Part shown: in pieces, positions 47,160 through 59,045 of the stretch
Numbering within the stretch: position 1 is the stretch's first letter
How the letters are laid out: each line of letters opens with the position of its first letter
From: Ciona intestinalis
Taxonomy: Eukaryota; Chordata; Ascidiacea; Phlebobranchia; Cionidae
DNA: 64,000 nt
Assembly: GCF_000224145.3 (NCBI RefSeq)
Contig: NC_020166.2
Location: 2,092,319-2,156,318, forward strand
Reading direction: 5' to 3'
Made by a program: the position numbers and the translations under genes
The notes under the pieces: generated by a model
The model's database searches: none
What the model was told of the DNA's origin: nothing
Seen by the model: only the letters and a program-made list of their open reading frames with translations

Positions 47160-47807
47160 TTCTTATCGTACAAGTATCTATTTATATAGATAAGCTTCAA
47201 TGTTTATATTGTCCTGTTACTATGCTTAAAGTTACATACGATATTACCTTTTTATTATCTGGGCTTATTCTCATACAAATTATGACTGATTTTTATATAT
47301 TTTAATTTATAATATTAAGGTGCACGAACTGTCAATTTCCTTGAGTAAGTTTAATTAAACGCGAAAGTTTTCACATACAAGTTTACAGGGAAAGCAGAAC
47401 ACTTATAGAACAATGATCAACATTTTCCATTTATTAAACCCTACACAGTTAGTGTTCTTAAAATAGAACACAGTTACAGTTCTACTATTTAAAGACGTTG
47501 CAAAATAAGTGTGGGTCACGTGAAAATGTAAAGTTAGTTCCTTTTAGACTTTTATGGACAATAAAATGGGTTTAAATTGAATAAATGCGATCATGAACTT
47601 TAGTATAAATTGTATATACTTTATATGCGAAGCTACCGTAATAAAAAGTATTTGTTTGGATACAGAGTTACTTAAATGATACATCAGTACAAAAACATCA
47701 ATATTATGTTTGTAATTAGACATTTGGTATATACATAGTCGATTTAAAAATTTAAATGTACAAGTCAATAAAAGCCAAACAAAAATCATCCATAAAACAG
47801 AAAATTA

Positions 47808-49328
47808 TCAAAGACCGCCACCATGCGACTGATACAGTTCATTGTTCACCATCTCAGCATGCCCGCTTGGTGGCGCATTAGCAAACTCGTATACAGCATT
47901 TCCGTCATCGTTAACAGCGTTGTTTTGAAGTGGTTTGCTGTCAAATGTATTCTTCAATCTATAAACGTACTTTGTAACAGCTTAGTAACAACTGGAGTGA
48001 GTTAATATTCGCCGCCGGGCACAGTGGTTATAACGCGCCAGCCTTTAATACAACCCTTCAGGGTTACCTGTTCCAGTATCGCCGCTATTATTTTTATGGG
48101 CGTCTGGGTCTTTGAAAAAAGGCAAATGCCCCAAGGTTCTTTGTGTGCTGTATGATTTATCAGTCATACAATAAAACACAGTCACCAAAATCTTACCCAC
48201 ATAAGTACCCAGAAAGTCATTTCCTAAGCGGACACTAAGCATAAGGAATGGTGCCGTTGCCCCGCCACGCAAAGATAAATAAGTTTCATTCATTTATTCA
48301 TTCACGTGCGATAACCCGTTTTTAAACCATATTTTTTATTGTCTTAACGTTTAAGCTTTATGTTATATGCAACTAGTAGCAGTAGAAGAACGCCAAAGCC
48401 AATGACAAATCCAAGTAATATATTGTTGGTATTTTTAAGCTTACGTATGCTTGATAGTTGATCTATAAATAACATCGTGAGTCAGGAATCCACTGACGTA
48501 TATATGCATTATAACAGGGAAGTCGTTTACCTGATTGTACGATGCTCGGTGTGGTTTCGGTTACGTCGCTGGCTATATCAGTGGTCGTAACTACAAGGTA
48601 CAATACGGATTTAATAGAGGTAAATATACAATACACTTTAAATATAAACATCGTATACTTGAAGCTGGTGTACTTTTGCTGACGAATGTCGTAGTTAAAG
48701 CATGTGTTGTTGTAACATCTGATGGACAATCAATGATAAGATATGTCAACTGGATCCAGACTTTACGCGAAGTAATATTTAATCTTGGTGGCCAATCTTT
48801 ACTCTTCTCTGTTTCGCAATCGTGTTTTCCAAAGTGACTGCAGTTCGAATATGGAGATGTGTACAGAACACATCTTGGTGCCGTCCCTTTCGTAACTTTT
48901 ATAGTCGACGTCAAATCGTTACCTTTAATGACAAAAATTGCACTTAATAATAAAGGTATATTTTTAACTATTTCTAAAATCAAACATACCATCTGGTAAG
49001 TTCATTGTTGTTGGATCACTCGATTTGTCCTTCACGAAGAACAGAAGGGTAATTAAAACTGCATAATCCGTCGAGTTGTTGGGAGATTCAAATTTCCAAG
49101 AACAACTCTGTAATGCGGATTTCCAATAATAATAATACAATCTTTGAAACGTGTTGTTCTGGGTTTCGTTGCACGGAACCTGCTGTTGGCATTCACCACA
49201 CCCTATAAGATAAAAAATCTCCTTAATGACAAGCAACATTTAAATATTTGTAAATCCAACAACTTACCTAAAATTAGCAGCAGAACATGAATTAATAATT
49301 GGAAACAGCCAGTAAAAAAACTCGACAT
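47808..49328 (-). CDS. Receptor-like type I membrane glycoprotein 2 (tail-exon donor lost)
   Basis: Exons: 49268-49328 (signal), 48990-49202, 48659-48922, 48531-48590, 48348-48462 (TM), 47808-47958 (tail). Signal peptide, Cys module 1 (CNETQNNTFQRLYYYY, CSWKFESP, MNLPDG), Cys module 2 (YSNCSHFGKHDC, WPPRLNI, LIIDCP), Thr-rich stalk, TM NILLGFVIGFGVLLLLLVAY. After KLKR the donor reads TTAAGA where paralogue 3 has GTAAGA, so the normal join is lost and translation would stop two bases later at TAA (48344-48346), giving a 238-aa protein with almost no cytoplasmic tail. The tail exon is still open and conserved (AVYEFANAPP, NELYQS). The same intron has gained a SINE. Could also be an allele or a base error. 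Confidence 0.75.
48008..48300 (+). mobile_element. SINE in the broken-donor intron of receptor-like gene 2
   Basis: Head GGGCACAGTGGTTATAACGC, full 3' region and a short ATTC tail. The matching intron of gene 3 is only 90 bases and lacks it, so it inserted after the duplication. Confidence 0.75.
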
Positions 49329-49896
49329 TCTGTATGTCTTATAAAGCAAGTTGTTTATAAATATGGTAATTGAACGATAATTTGTATATATATACAAGTT
49401 CTTTCTCGTTTAAATTGCCAACATTTGTTTAAAGATTCTCAGTCGATCGTTACCAAACTCTGCTATATATAATAACACAACACAGGTAAGCAAATTACTA
49501 TTTCTTCCGTTTGTTTGTGCTTCTACGAGGAAGTAGTATGCCCACTGTTTATAGTGAACTGAATTACACCTGTAGTAGCCTACGTAGTTACCTTACTCAT
49601 TGCAACCATGCTTAATTGAATAACAAGCTGAAATCACGCAACGCATAACAGTAAATTTTTGGTTTCTTTTATGTAAATGTAAAAACAGAAACCGTTCAAA
49701 TTTTTATATACACATTTGAATTGAAAATTTTGTGTCACTTAATAATAGAGGTACACACAAAAGCAAGCACATAATAATCAACATTAAACTAAAATAGTAT
49801 CGTTCATATCAAATGGTAAACGCTCAATATAAGAAATAAAAGGCGTAGGCCTACGTAAAGTAGCAAAACAGACACTGTACACAAGACATGAAGTGA
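49329..49896. other. Spacer between receptor-like genes 2 and 3
   Basis: 568 bases, AT-rich, promoter side of gene 2 and 3' end of gene 3. Nothing else recognised. Confidence 0.5.
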
Positions 49897-51820
49897 TCAA
49901 AGACCGCCACCATGCGACTGATACAGTTCATTGTCGACCATCTCAGCATGGCTGCTTGGTGGCGCATTAGCAAACTCGTATACAGCATTTCCGTCATCGT
50001 TAACAGCGTGAACAACAACAATATCATTTTTGTTTTCAAGTGGTTTGCTGTCAAATGCATTCTTCATTCTATAAAAGTATTGTGTAACAGCTTTAGTAAC
50101 AACTGAAATAGGTATGTGTAATAAACAGTTTTCAATCTGTATTATGTGATTGTCTTACCGTTTAAACTTTACGAAATACACAACTGATACCAGCAGTAGA
50201 AGAACGCCAAATCCAATGACAAATCCAAGTAATATATTGTTGGTATTTTCAAGCTTACGTATGCTTGATAGTTGATCTATGAATAACATCGTGAGTCAGG
50301 AATCCACTGACGTATATATGCATTATAACAGGGAAGTCGTTTACCTGATTGTACGATGCTCGGTGTGGTTTCGGTTACGTCGCTTGTTATTTCAGTGGTG
50401 GTAACTGCAAAGTAAAAAAACGGTTATAGTATGACGTACATATAAAATACACTTAAAATAAATATAAACATCGTACTTAAAGTTGAAGTACTTGTGCTGA
50501 CGAATGTCGTAGTTAAAGCATGTGTTGTTGTAACATCTGATGGACAATCAATGATAAGATATGTCAACCGGATCCATATGTTATTCGAAGTAACATTTAT
50601 TCTTGGTGGCCAATCTTTACTTTTCTTTATGCCACAATTGTGCTTTCCAAAGTGACTGCAGTTCGAATATGGAGATGTGTACAGAATACATATTGCTGAT
50701 TCGTCATAATCAACATTTATATTGGTCATAATAGAACCTTCATCAAAAGAATCCTATGTTAAAAAAACTTGTACATAGTTTTAACCAGAGTCGTAGAAAC
50801 ACCGAGTAGTCCAAGCCGCCGTCTTGTTTCCAAAATCGAGCAAAAGCGGTGACTTTCGCAATGAATTCAAACGAACTTGTTAGGTTTTGTTTGCAATTAC
50901 CTTTTGTGGGAAGGCGTAAAATAGCTTATATTTAGCTTATCAAACATTCTTTGCGAAAAAATTATAAAATTACCCAAATTAAATGACTAAAATGTCCCGC
51001 TTCTAAATCTCGTTTTTGACTTTTTACGACGCAGAAAACAAATTACGCATATTTTTTAGACTTTCCAACCTTAAGTTTATTTTTAAGTCTAAGCTTTTCT
51101 TCAAATGACCGAAAACATACATTTTCTCTATACCTACTGTGTTATTTTGGGCACAAATTGGGTTTCAATTTGCCTTTACGTAACAATGGGTTGGACTACT
51201 CGGTGTTTCTATGGCTCTGGCTTTGACCAGGTTAGATTGGATATCGCTTACCATCTGGTAGCACCATTTTGGATGAAGAACCTGACTTCCAGAGGTATAA
51301 TAAAGTGACCAAAACTGCATAATCGGTAGAGTTTTGGGGAGATTCAAATTTCCAAGAACAGATTTTTGGTGGCCAACTAGTATAATAATAATAGAAGTTC
51401 CGAAACGTGTTGTTCTGGGTTTGGTTGCACGGAACCTGTTTTTGGGATTTACTACCCTCTGTAACGTAAACATTCATGTAGCTTATTTAACCCCACGTGG
51501 CGGATTATTTTTAAACCTAAACTTATTTAAACCGAAGACGTTATATAACGGGTGTTCTGTTTTATATACACCTCGTGCACGCTTATACAAGGTACCACAT
51601 ATGTAACTTTATTTGTGAAGCACACATACGCACAGAATAGTAGCAGCTTCGAGCCCATACCGTATGCTAGAAGCAAGCATCACCTAAACCACTTTGGCCC
51701 AGTTGCCGCACAAATGCTATACAACATTCAAACATTATTTTGTAAATACAACAACTTACCTAAATATAACAGCAACACAAATATTCCAAATTGAAGACAG
51801 TTTGCAAGGGAGCTTGACAT
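49897..51820 (-). CDS. Receptor-like type I membrane glycoprotein 3
   Basis: Exons: 51760-51820, 51252-51458, 50477-50737, 50345-50404, 50159-50276, 49897-50068; 292 aa, all phases agree. Signal MSSSLANCLQFGIFVLLL; Cys module 1 (CNQTQNNTFRNFYYYY, CSWKFESP, MVLPDG); Cys module 2 (YSNCSHFGKHNC, DWPPRINVT, LIIDCP); stalk TTTEITSDVTETTPS; TM NILLGFVIGFGVLLLLL; tail AVYEFANAPPSS then NELYQSHGGGL. Nearest relative is gene 2. The stalk, TM and tail exons and intron 4 are almost identical between them, but Cys module 1 differs at about a third of positions. Confidence 0.82.
51490..51715 (-). mobile_element. SINE, reversed
   Basis: Intron 1 of receptor-like gene 3; TACACCTCGTGCACGCTTAT and GCAGCTTCGAGCCCATACC (reversed B box). 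Confidence 0.65.
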
Positions 51821-52920
51821 TTTGTATCTCTAGTACATCGCCTTGTTTATATTGAAAATAGAAAAAAAAAAATACGATACAGATGTACTTTTAACTGCCT
51901 TATCTCTCTTGAGCGCCTGTCCTAAAATATATACTAAAATATAACACGAGTCAACAAACGAGCATATTCGTTTTACTTTCGTTTTATATCTCTAAACGCG
52001 GAAGCAGGTCGACCAATTGTTAAAATCAACGCGACCTAAGCTGTGATGAATATAGATTACGTAATGGTTAAGTAGTAAAAGAAAATCTGACGTCACAACT
52101 TTGCATCATAGCACGTAAACTGAATTTTTAACCTATGTCTAAAACGCCTCCATTAAAATACTGTGGTGTTTTACATATATAGCTGCACACGAACAGGATA
52201 TATAGCTGTTATAGTAGATTGAAGAAAGACAACACACCTTTAGAACATAATATACAAAATCCTGATCGTATTTTAAACAATTAAAAACGGTCTATGCGGG
52301 AGTCGGGAGGAAATGGTTTTAGAATACTTTGAATGTTCTTTCTTTACTATCGAAAAAAAGGAATAAAAAGGTGTCCCATTTTCCCCCACTCTCATACTAT
52401 ACATTACTATCAATATTAATAAATTATATAGGCACTAGACTAAAGTCTTTAGGAAAACCAGCTTCGGCAAAACGGTACATTATTCATAGAACAACTGATG
52501 ATAACAGCACAAGTTATTTCAATATTCAGTTAACTCAAAATATTCTACCGTGGGCATATATGAGTAATCATCAAAAAGGATTCGCCGAACGACGTTTTAA
52601 ATGTGAGGGCGACCAAAATAAACAAAATGTAAAATGAGTCAGCAAAAAAACCAATAAACATTATCTCATTACAGTACAGCATATTTCTAAATGCAAATGT
52701 ATGGAAAACCAATATATGAGTGAAATTAAGCCTTCGTCCATCTGACGCTGGTGTAAAAACTTCTGTAAACGTATTCGTATATAACTAATTTTCGTTACCC
52801 AGATGATTTTAAATTAAAAATATGTTTGTGTCGGAATAAGGTTTAGGCTGTATAGCTTTTATGTCAGGAACAAAATAGAAATGATATAGCACGCGATACC
52901 TTTTAATTTTCACTATCTAC
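51821..52920. other. Spacer between receptor-like genes 3 and 4
   Basis: Promoter side of gene 3 and 3' flank of gene 4; one forward MITE (52212-52398). An open frame starting within the MITE and running to 52637 is a by-product of it. Confidence 0.5.
52212..52398 (+). mobile_element. MITE, forward
   Basis: Between receptor-like genes 3 and 4; left arm diverged. Confidence 0.8.
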
Positions 52921-55201
52921 TTAATTAACCACTTCAGAGTTTTTCACACACTCTGCATCGTCTTCTTTCCCAAGGAAATTGGAATGGTATAGAATGTTAT
53001 CTACCATTACAGGTTGTGATTTTTCGCCCTGCATATCTGCCATTTCATACACGTTGCTCGGTCCGATAGAACCATGTGTTGCATTGCCACTGTCGTTTTG
53101 AATATTCCTATCATTCGGGTCGACGCGCTTTACATTACTCCTACACGTGAAATACAATTTAAATTTGTGCATGAAACAAGTACTATAGTAGGGTGGGGGA
53201 GAATGGGGCGTCTTTTTATTCTATTTTCTCGACCCATTTGGCAGTAAACAAAAAAGAATTCGAAGAATCTTCATGACTCTCAGCATAGGCCGTTATAAGG
53301 CAGCAGCTAAAGGTGTCCCATCTTCTCCCACCCTACCATTCATAAAGTGTAATACGAACTTTTTATATATGAGAAAGGCTAGAACCATAACCAGAAGTAG
53401 CAAAACACCCAAAGAAACTGCCACCGCCACTGCAATATTGTAATTGCTTTCGCTTTTTCGCAAGCTCATATATAAATCTGTTGATGGTATAATGTTAACT
53501 GCATTGCATAAGTATAAACATAGCGATTTGTTGCATACCTGAGTTATTATCCTGATCCGATTGATTCTCGGTCACAGTTTCTGACAAACAAATCAACGTA
53601 AAGAAATCATATTTTGTTTATATTATATAAGGTGGGGAACGATGGAACATCTTTTCACCCTATTTTCTCGTCCCATTTGGTAGTAAACAAATAACATTCA
53701 AAAAGGTATAAAACTGTATCCTCACGATTCCCATGGACCGTTGTAAATCAAATAGTTGATTAAAATACGATCAGAATATTTGGATAATATGTGCTAAAAG
53801 TGTTCCCTCTTCCCTACCTTACTTTACAACTGTTGTAAATGTCAAAATAAAAATAGCTTATGCAAATACTTTCGCTGCTTACGAAATACATATATTTATA
53901 CACGGGTTGCCTTATACATGCTGAAAACAGCTGTTTTTCCATACTTGCTTATCAAGCGATTCATAAAAAAGTTACCAGTGGTTATATTTTGGTTAAAGAC
54001 AATACTTACGTGCCCAACTACTAAATATAGGCGTATCAACTGTATCCTTTTGAGGCGTAGACTCAATACAAGGAATAAATAAGTAACCCAGCTCTAACGT
54101 GATGCTGCCAAAAGTTGCGTTAATTTGTGGCGGCCATTGGTTACTGATAGATACCAAAGTGTTGTTGTTGCAATCGTATTTCTTCAGCTGCTCTTCACTA
54201 CAAGAAGTCTGGTGAGTTTTTTTTAAGAGAAAACACGGAGGCGAATTTTCATGCTCAAGGTCCGATGTGAATTTGGTACCTTTAAAAAATATAATTTATG
54301 CTATTGGATCAGTTTTTACTTCACACAATTTTTAACTAAGCAAAAACGCTGTACTAAAACCATTGCAACTTTTATGTGGTATATATTATAAGTATAAAAG
54401 AGACCCTTTGGCATTTTTTGTTTATAATCTTCAAAGAATAACGTTTCGTCTGCCATGCGACAAAATATCATCAGGATTTGCCATTTAATGTGTTTTCACA
54501 GCCATTTGATGACAATGTTTACAGATTAATGCAGTGCAGAAAATTTCAGAATAGACATATCTACCCCGCACCCCATGTTTGGCGCCTCTTGTACAAGGAA
54601 ACATATAGCCTACGTTTCTAATGAAAGATTAAATGTACTATATAGTTCATGCATAGGAATTTTATAAGTCTTAACTTACCATTTGGTAAGTACACAGTGG
54701 GTGGTGATCTAGTTACACCGTGATGTAATCCGTACATGTTTATAAGCAAGACGTGTTCTACATTAGGACTTTCAATTGGTGGAATAAACGACCAAGAGCA
54801 AGATTTCGTTAAGTACAAAGAGTAATAGTAATAGTAGAAGTTGCCGTATGTCTGTGTTTGGTCTTCATTGCACTTTACACCATTATAGGAATATCCTACG
54901 AAGAAAAAGGCAGAATTAAAAAATGGCATTTATATAAGTTTGACAAAACGCGTTTTGACTTATTTGTGAAACACGGTACACAAAGGAACTTATGTGCCGT
55001 TGGTTCGTGGCATAATGTTAGATCTTGAAAGCTTATTATACTTTAGGTTGAAATTTACATCATCTAATTTCTAATACGACTAATAAACTTCGTACTAGAA
55101 ATTTTTGAATGCACATTTTGAAACATAATTGTTAGAAACCTACCTTTTGGGGCAAATAACAAAACAGTGAAGCTTTGAAGCAAAAAGTGTACACTAAGCA
55201 T
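52921..55201 (-). CDS. Receptor-like type I membrane glycoprotein 4
   Basis: Exons: 55144-55201, 54680-54895, 54010-54279, 53539-53580, 53360-53477, 52921-53140; 307 aa. Signal MLSVHFLLQSFTVLLFAP; Cys module 1 (CNEDQTQTYGNFYYYYY, CSWSFIPP, VYLPNG); Cys module 2 (HQTSCSEEQLKKYDC, WPPQINAT, LFIPC); short acidic stalk QTVTENQSDQDNNS; TM NIAVAVAVSLGVLLLLVMVL; tail with SNVYEMADMQ and DNILYHS. The TM exon is 118 nt as in genes 1 and 3. Its donor AA-GTTCGT was chosen because only phase 2 keeps the tail open. Two MITEs lie in introns. Confidence 0.8.
53184..53336 (-). mobile_element. MITE, reversed, inner deletion
   Basis: Last intron of receptor-like gene 4; both arms good, about 40 bases of the middle missing. 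Confidence 0.85.
53625..53822 (-). mobile_element. MITE, reversed
   Basis: Intron 3 of receptor-like gene 4. Confidence 0.85.
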
Positions 55202-55443
55202 GTCGCTAATTCTAACAAAAAACATTTAAAAGAGTTGATTCTATAATAATCAATTACGCTTCATTGCAGCTAGCATAACGTATAGGTCTATATACTCTTG
55301 CTTAAATATGAGAACCCAAAGCGTGCGATACATTATAGAACCTCACTCGTATATATCCTCACGTTTTTTCAATTTGGCTTTTTGCTCACAAAAATCTGCC
55401 TATGTGCTGTTTAGACACTATATGTTTGCCAGTCCTGGTATAT

Positions 55444-55575
55444 ATAGTAGGGTGGGAAAAGATCCGACACAAATGCAACACACGATCATATACTTCTGTA
55501 AATACTCCTTGTTTACTACAGAATGGGACGATAAAAGAGAATAAAAACACGGACCATCTTACCCTAACCTACAAT
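55444..55575 (+). mobile_element. MITE, inner deletion
   Basis: Both arms kept; about 60 bases lost between the left arm and the TTGTTTACTACAGAATGGGA block. Confidence 0.8.
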
Positions 55576-55764
55576 ATAATGCTCGTACAGAATGCGAAAA
55601 CTATAACTATATACTGCCCTGTACACACGCCACTCAAGAGTTACCTAATGTTAAAACGGAAGGCGTCAGAGCACGAACATATTTTCATTTACGCATATCG
55701 CAACCGTTTAACAATATGATGACGACATGTATTTTTTACAATTGTTGACTTATATATATATATA

Positions 55765-55968
55765 TAATAGGGCGGGGGAAGACGTTAGAACATAATATTA
55801 GCACATAATATATAAATATCCTGATTGTGTTTTGAACAATTACTAACGGTCAATGGAAATAATGGGCATATATAGTTTTACAATTTCTTGAATGTTCTTT
55901 GTTTACTACTAAACGGGGCGTGAAAATAGAGGTAAAAGGTGTCCTGTCTTCCCCCACCCTACTATATA
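55765..55968 (+). mobile_element. MITE, forward
   Basis: Full length, with a small internal duplication of the TAGCACATAATAT / AACATAATAT block. Confidence 0.85.
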
Positions 55969-56332
55969 TACATATTAAAACTGCTATTATATATATTCTT
56001 ATATACATTATAGCCGAAAACCACCTTAAAATCTGCCAGTGGGGTCATTTACCCTAATTGGCCCCATATAGAGAAGTTTTAGAAAAAACAACACAGCGTG
56101 GGATACCAAATCAAAACTAAAGGGAAACTGTTTTAATATATAAAACAAACTTTTTGTGTCAACAACAAAATAAGGTAGTAGGCTACATATTTACACACGT
56201 ATGTCACCTATTTTTTTTTAAATTAACATATAATTATTACAATTCTTTATCTCTTTCAAACCGCGCAGCTCAAATTAGTAGAAGATGGTAAAAGAAGAGA
56301 GCATCTGGCAGTCGGCACAATACGAACGAAGT

Positions 56333-56530
56333 ATAGTACTGTGGGATAAGATGAGACATCTATAGCACATGATATCCAAATACCCTGATCGTGTTTTAAA
56401 CAATAAACAATGGTCTATCGGAGTCGTTAAAATACGGTTTTATAATTCTTTGAGTTTTCCTTGTTTACCACCAAATGCGGACGAGAAATTAGAATATAAA
56501 ATGATGTCCCGCATTACCCCACCCTACTAT
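56333..56530 (+). mobile_element. MITE, TACTGTGGG subtype
   Basis: Full length; the right arm is of the common type although the left is of the variant type. Confidence 0.85.
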
Positions 56531-56628
56531 ATATGATTACGTTCATCACTGTGGGTTTTACAATAATCAAAAGCTTGCAGAAAATTGGCTGACTTTTTGA
56601 CCGCATTGTTGTGTGCTGTGTTACTGAT

Positions 56629-57869
56629 CTATACTTCATGTCCATTATATTGGTTGTATATCTCATTATACACCATTTCCGCGGTACTACATACTTCTGC
56701 AACAGCGTCAGTCGTGCTCGGCAGACGATTCCTAAGAATAAACATAGTATTTCTAGCAAATAAAGTGTTTCACAATAAGTTTCGACATACCTCACAAATA
56801 GAACACACTCAACGGTCAATATAAAGACAAGTAAAGCACCGAATGCAATTGCACAAGAAAAAGCGACAGTGAATTCCTCTGACAGGTTTGCTGTAATAAA
56901 AGGTACACCTTAATACCAAGCAGTTTAGCATTTCATTGATAAAACATGCACTGATATATATTTAAAGATTATGTATATTTATAAATACATCCTGTTGAAA
57001 GTTTCCCGCAGTGCAGTTCTACATTGTATTTTCAGATTAGATAAACTTTCATAAAGCACATATACAGTAACTAACATCCTGACACAAGCTATTTATGCGA
57101 TAACTGGTGTATTCACTACGCCCACAAACTGACAGTGACGAACTTTAAACCCAAATCCTCTGGTCTAGAGGCGAGCGCTGTAACCACCATGGCTGGCCGC
57201 AATATAGACTGTAGCTTTCAGCATAAACAGCAATATGGGATAAATATACCTGAAGTGTTGTTTGTCGTCTTTTGGCAGTCTAGAAATGCGTAATTTAAAA
57301 GCATTCGCGTATCATAAATTTTCATTTTAATTCGAGGTGGCCACTCTTTAATTACAATTGTGGTGTTGCATTCACTTGGCGCCCATGACTTGGGAGAGTA
57401 AACATACTCTACAGATTTGCTGTAGATACGACACGAATGTTCTGGAATTGTAACATTGCTCTTGATTTTTTCCAGGTCTGTTTAAAAAGCTCTACATAAG
57501 GAAATTTTAGGTATATGTTTGTACCATATTAATTACTCACTGTCCGGTAGCTGCACATATAGTAGATTTTTATCCTTTGATTGGTTACGGAAGTTCACCC
57601 TATTTATGCTGAGCATAAAACAGGTAGCTTCCTGGGGTAGGTGGGTCAAAGGTCCAGATACAGTTTTTATTTCCAAAAGTTGTGTACCAGTAGAAATACA
57701 CGGTCTCAAACTGACGGGTAAAGGTTTGGTTGCACCAATCTTTTTGGGAACTAGAATCTGATGAAATTATCGTTTTTAATTAATAATGCAAAACTACGCT
57801 TAGAATAAGCGGATACTTACATTGGATTATATACAGTATCGTCACGAATACTACAGCGACCCAGCGCAT
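56629..57869 (-). CDS. Receptor-like type I membrane glycoprotein 5 (frameshift in Cys module 1)
   Basis: Exons: 57821-57869 (signal), 57541-57757, 57250-57477, 56791-56890 (TM), 56629-56731 (tail). Signal MRWVAVVFVTILYII; Cys module 1 reads WCNQTFTRQFETVYFYWY, CIWTFDPPTP; module 2 HSCRIYSKSVEYVYSPKS, EWPPRIKM, FLDC; TM FTVAFSCAIAFGALLVFIL; tail EMVYNEIYNQYNGHEV. Exon 2 has 217 nt where gene 6 has 216: one extra base near 57631 shifts the frame after DPPTP and leads to a stop, while the rest of the gene stays open and the correct frame continues beyond it. So this is a young null allele, a recent pseudogene or a sequence error. No separate stalk exon. Confidence 0.75.
57090..57205 (-). mobile_element. 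SINE head, reversed
   Basis: TM-proximal intron of receptor-like gene 5; GACGAACTTTAAACCCAAAT and GCTGTAACCACCATGGC mark the reversed B- and A-box sides. Confidence 0.6.
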
Positions 57870-59045
57870 GGTTTAGTTTAAATTATACGTGCAGCACAAG
57901 GAATTAACAGTTTTTTCTAAACACTGCATATAAAAGAAAATACTGAGACATGCTGTAACAGTAAGTATCACTGAGTTTCAAACCTTACATTATAGCTGCG
58001 GTAAAAATTCTGAAGAAAACGTTAATAAGAAATTCACTGTGAATAAGCTGTCTCTCTGGTTCCAATTCACGAGTGCCAGTATTATAATACAGTCACTACG
58101 TAAATACCTTGTTCCGGGTATGCATGTCAACGTCATTTTGCTTCAATAATCCATCACATATACAATATACTGGTGTTGGTATACTTAACTGGAAGTAAGT
58201 GTAGGCGCCGATCAGGTAGGCGTAAGATCTAAACAAATACTACTGGTCTACATGTTCCCATACTACATACAGTAAAACGAACAGTTTGTTCTTAATGTTA
58301 TAACTATAACTGTCTCGTTGCAACTTCCGTGTCTATTTTTACTTTCGTGAGCAATCCGATATCAGATGTAGCAGCAGAAAAATGATAAATGACGGTATAA
58401 CAGTATCACACTCTATATAAAAGGAAATATTGTGTATATTTTTGTGTCTCTGTAGAACCTTCTCAGGGGGTAAAACATAAAGGCTTTGCATAGTCGCATA
58501 CATCTGTGAATTGAAAACTATTCCCTTCTAATGTAATCTCGTATGTTTTGAGCTTCGAGCTGCGTCGTAGGATGTGACGTGGTTTTTAATTGTAAGCCCG
58601 CCATATCAGTAGCTTCATATTATGTTTGCCCTTCATTTTATAGTAGTGAGGGAAAAGATTGGACACCTTTAGTACATAACATTCAAATATCATGAAGAAC
58701 GTGTTTTAAACAATTAACAAAGGTTCATAGAAGTTGTGACGATACGATTTTTCATTTTTTTAATATTTTTTATTTACTGCAAAATGATGGGTCAAGAAAA
58801 TAAAACGGGACAAGAAATGCAAGACTTGATTGCAAACAATGAGAATATATTTTTCAATACGACGATATATAAGGAAGTATAAATATAGTGAACTTCAGAC
58901 GACAGACGAAACGTCGGAAATACACTACGTTTGTTCATACCAGATGATCCGTTGGAGATTTATTTACATTATGTCTGGTAGCAGAAGTTAGTGCATATAG
59001 TGCAGTTTGAAGTAATCTCAGGATAATATTAGACGTTTATGTGTT
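57870..59045. other. Spacer between receptor-like genes 5 and 6
   Basis: Promoter side of gene 5 and 3' flank of gene 6. One forward MITE without its right end (58640-58812). Nothing else recognised. Confidence 0.5.
58640..58812 (+). mobile_element. MITE, right end missing
   Basis: Left arm TAGTAGTGAGGGAAAAGATT; the end is replaced by a repeated GGGACAAGAAA-like motif. Confidence 0.7.

Larger units (their letters stand above)
46020..47807. other. Spacer between receptor-like genes 1 and 2
   Basis: Contains the extra signal-peptide exon (47099-47159) and a well-preserved MITE (46831-47027). No other exon recognised, in particular no second copy of Cys module 1 or 2. Confidence 0.5.
55202..56628. 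other. Spacer between receptor-like genes 4 and 5
   Basis: 1.4 kb with three MITE copies within 1.1 kb (55444-55575, 55765-55968, 56333-56530) and a short TA run near 55752. No exon recognised. Confidence 0.55.
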
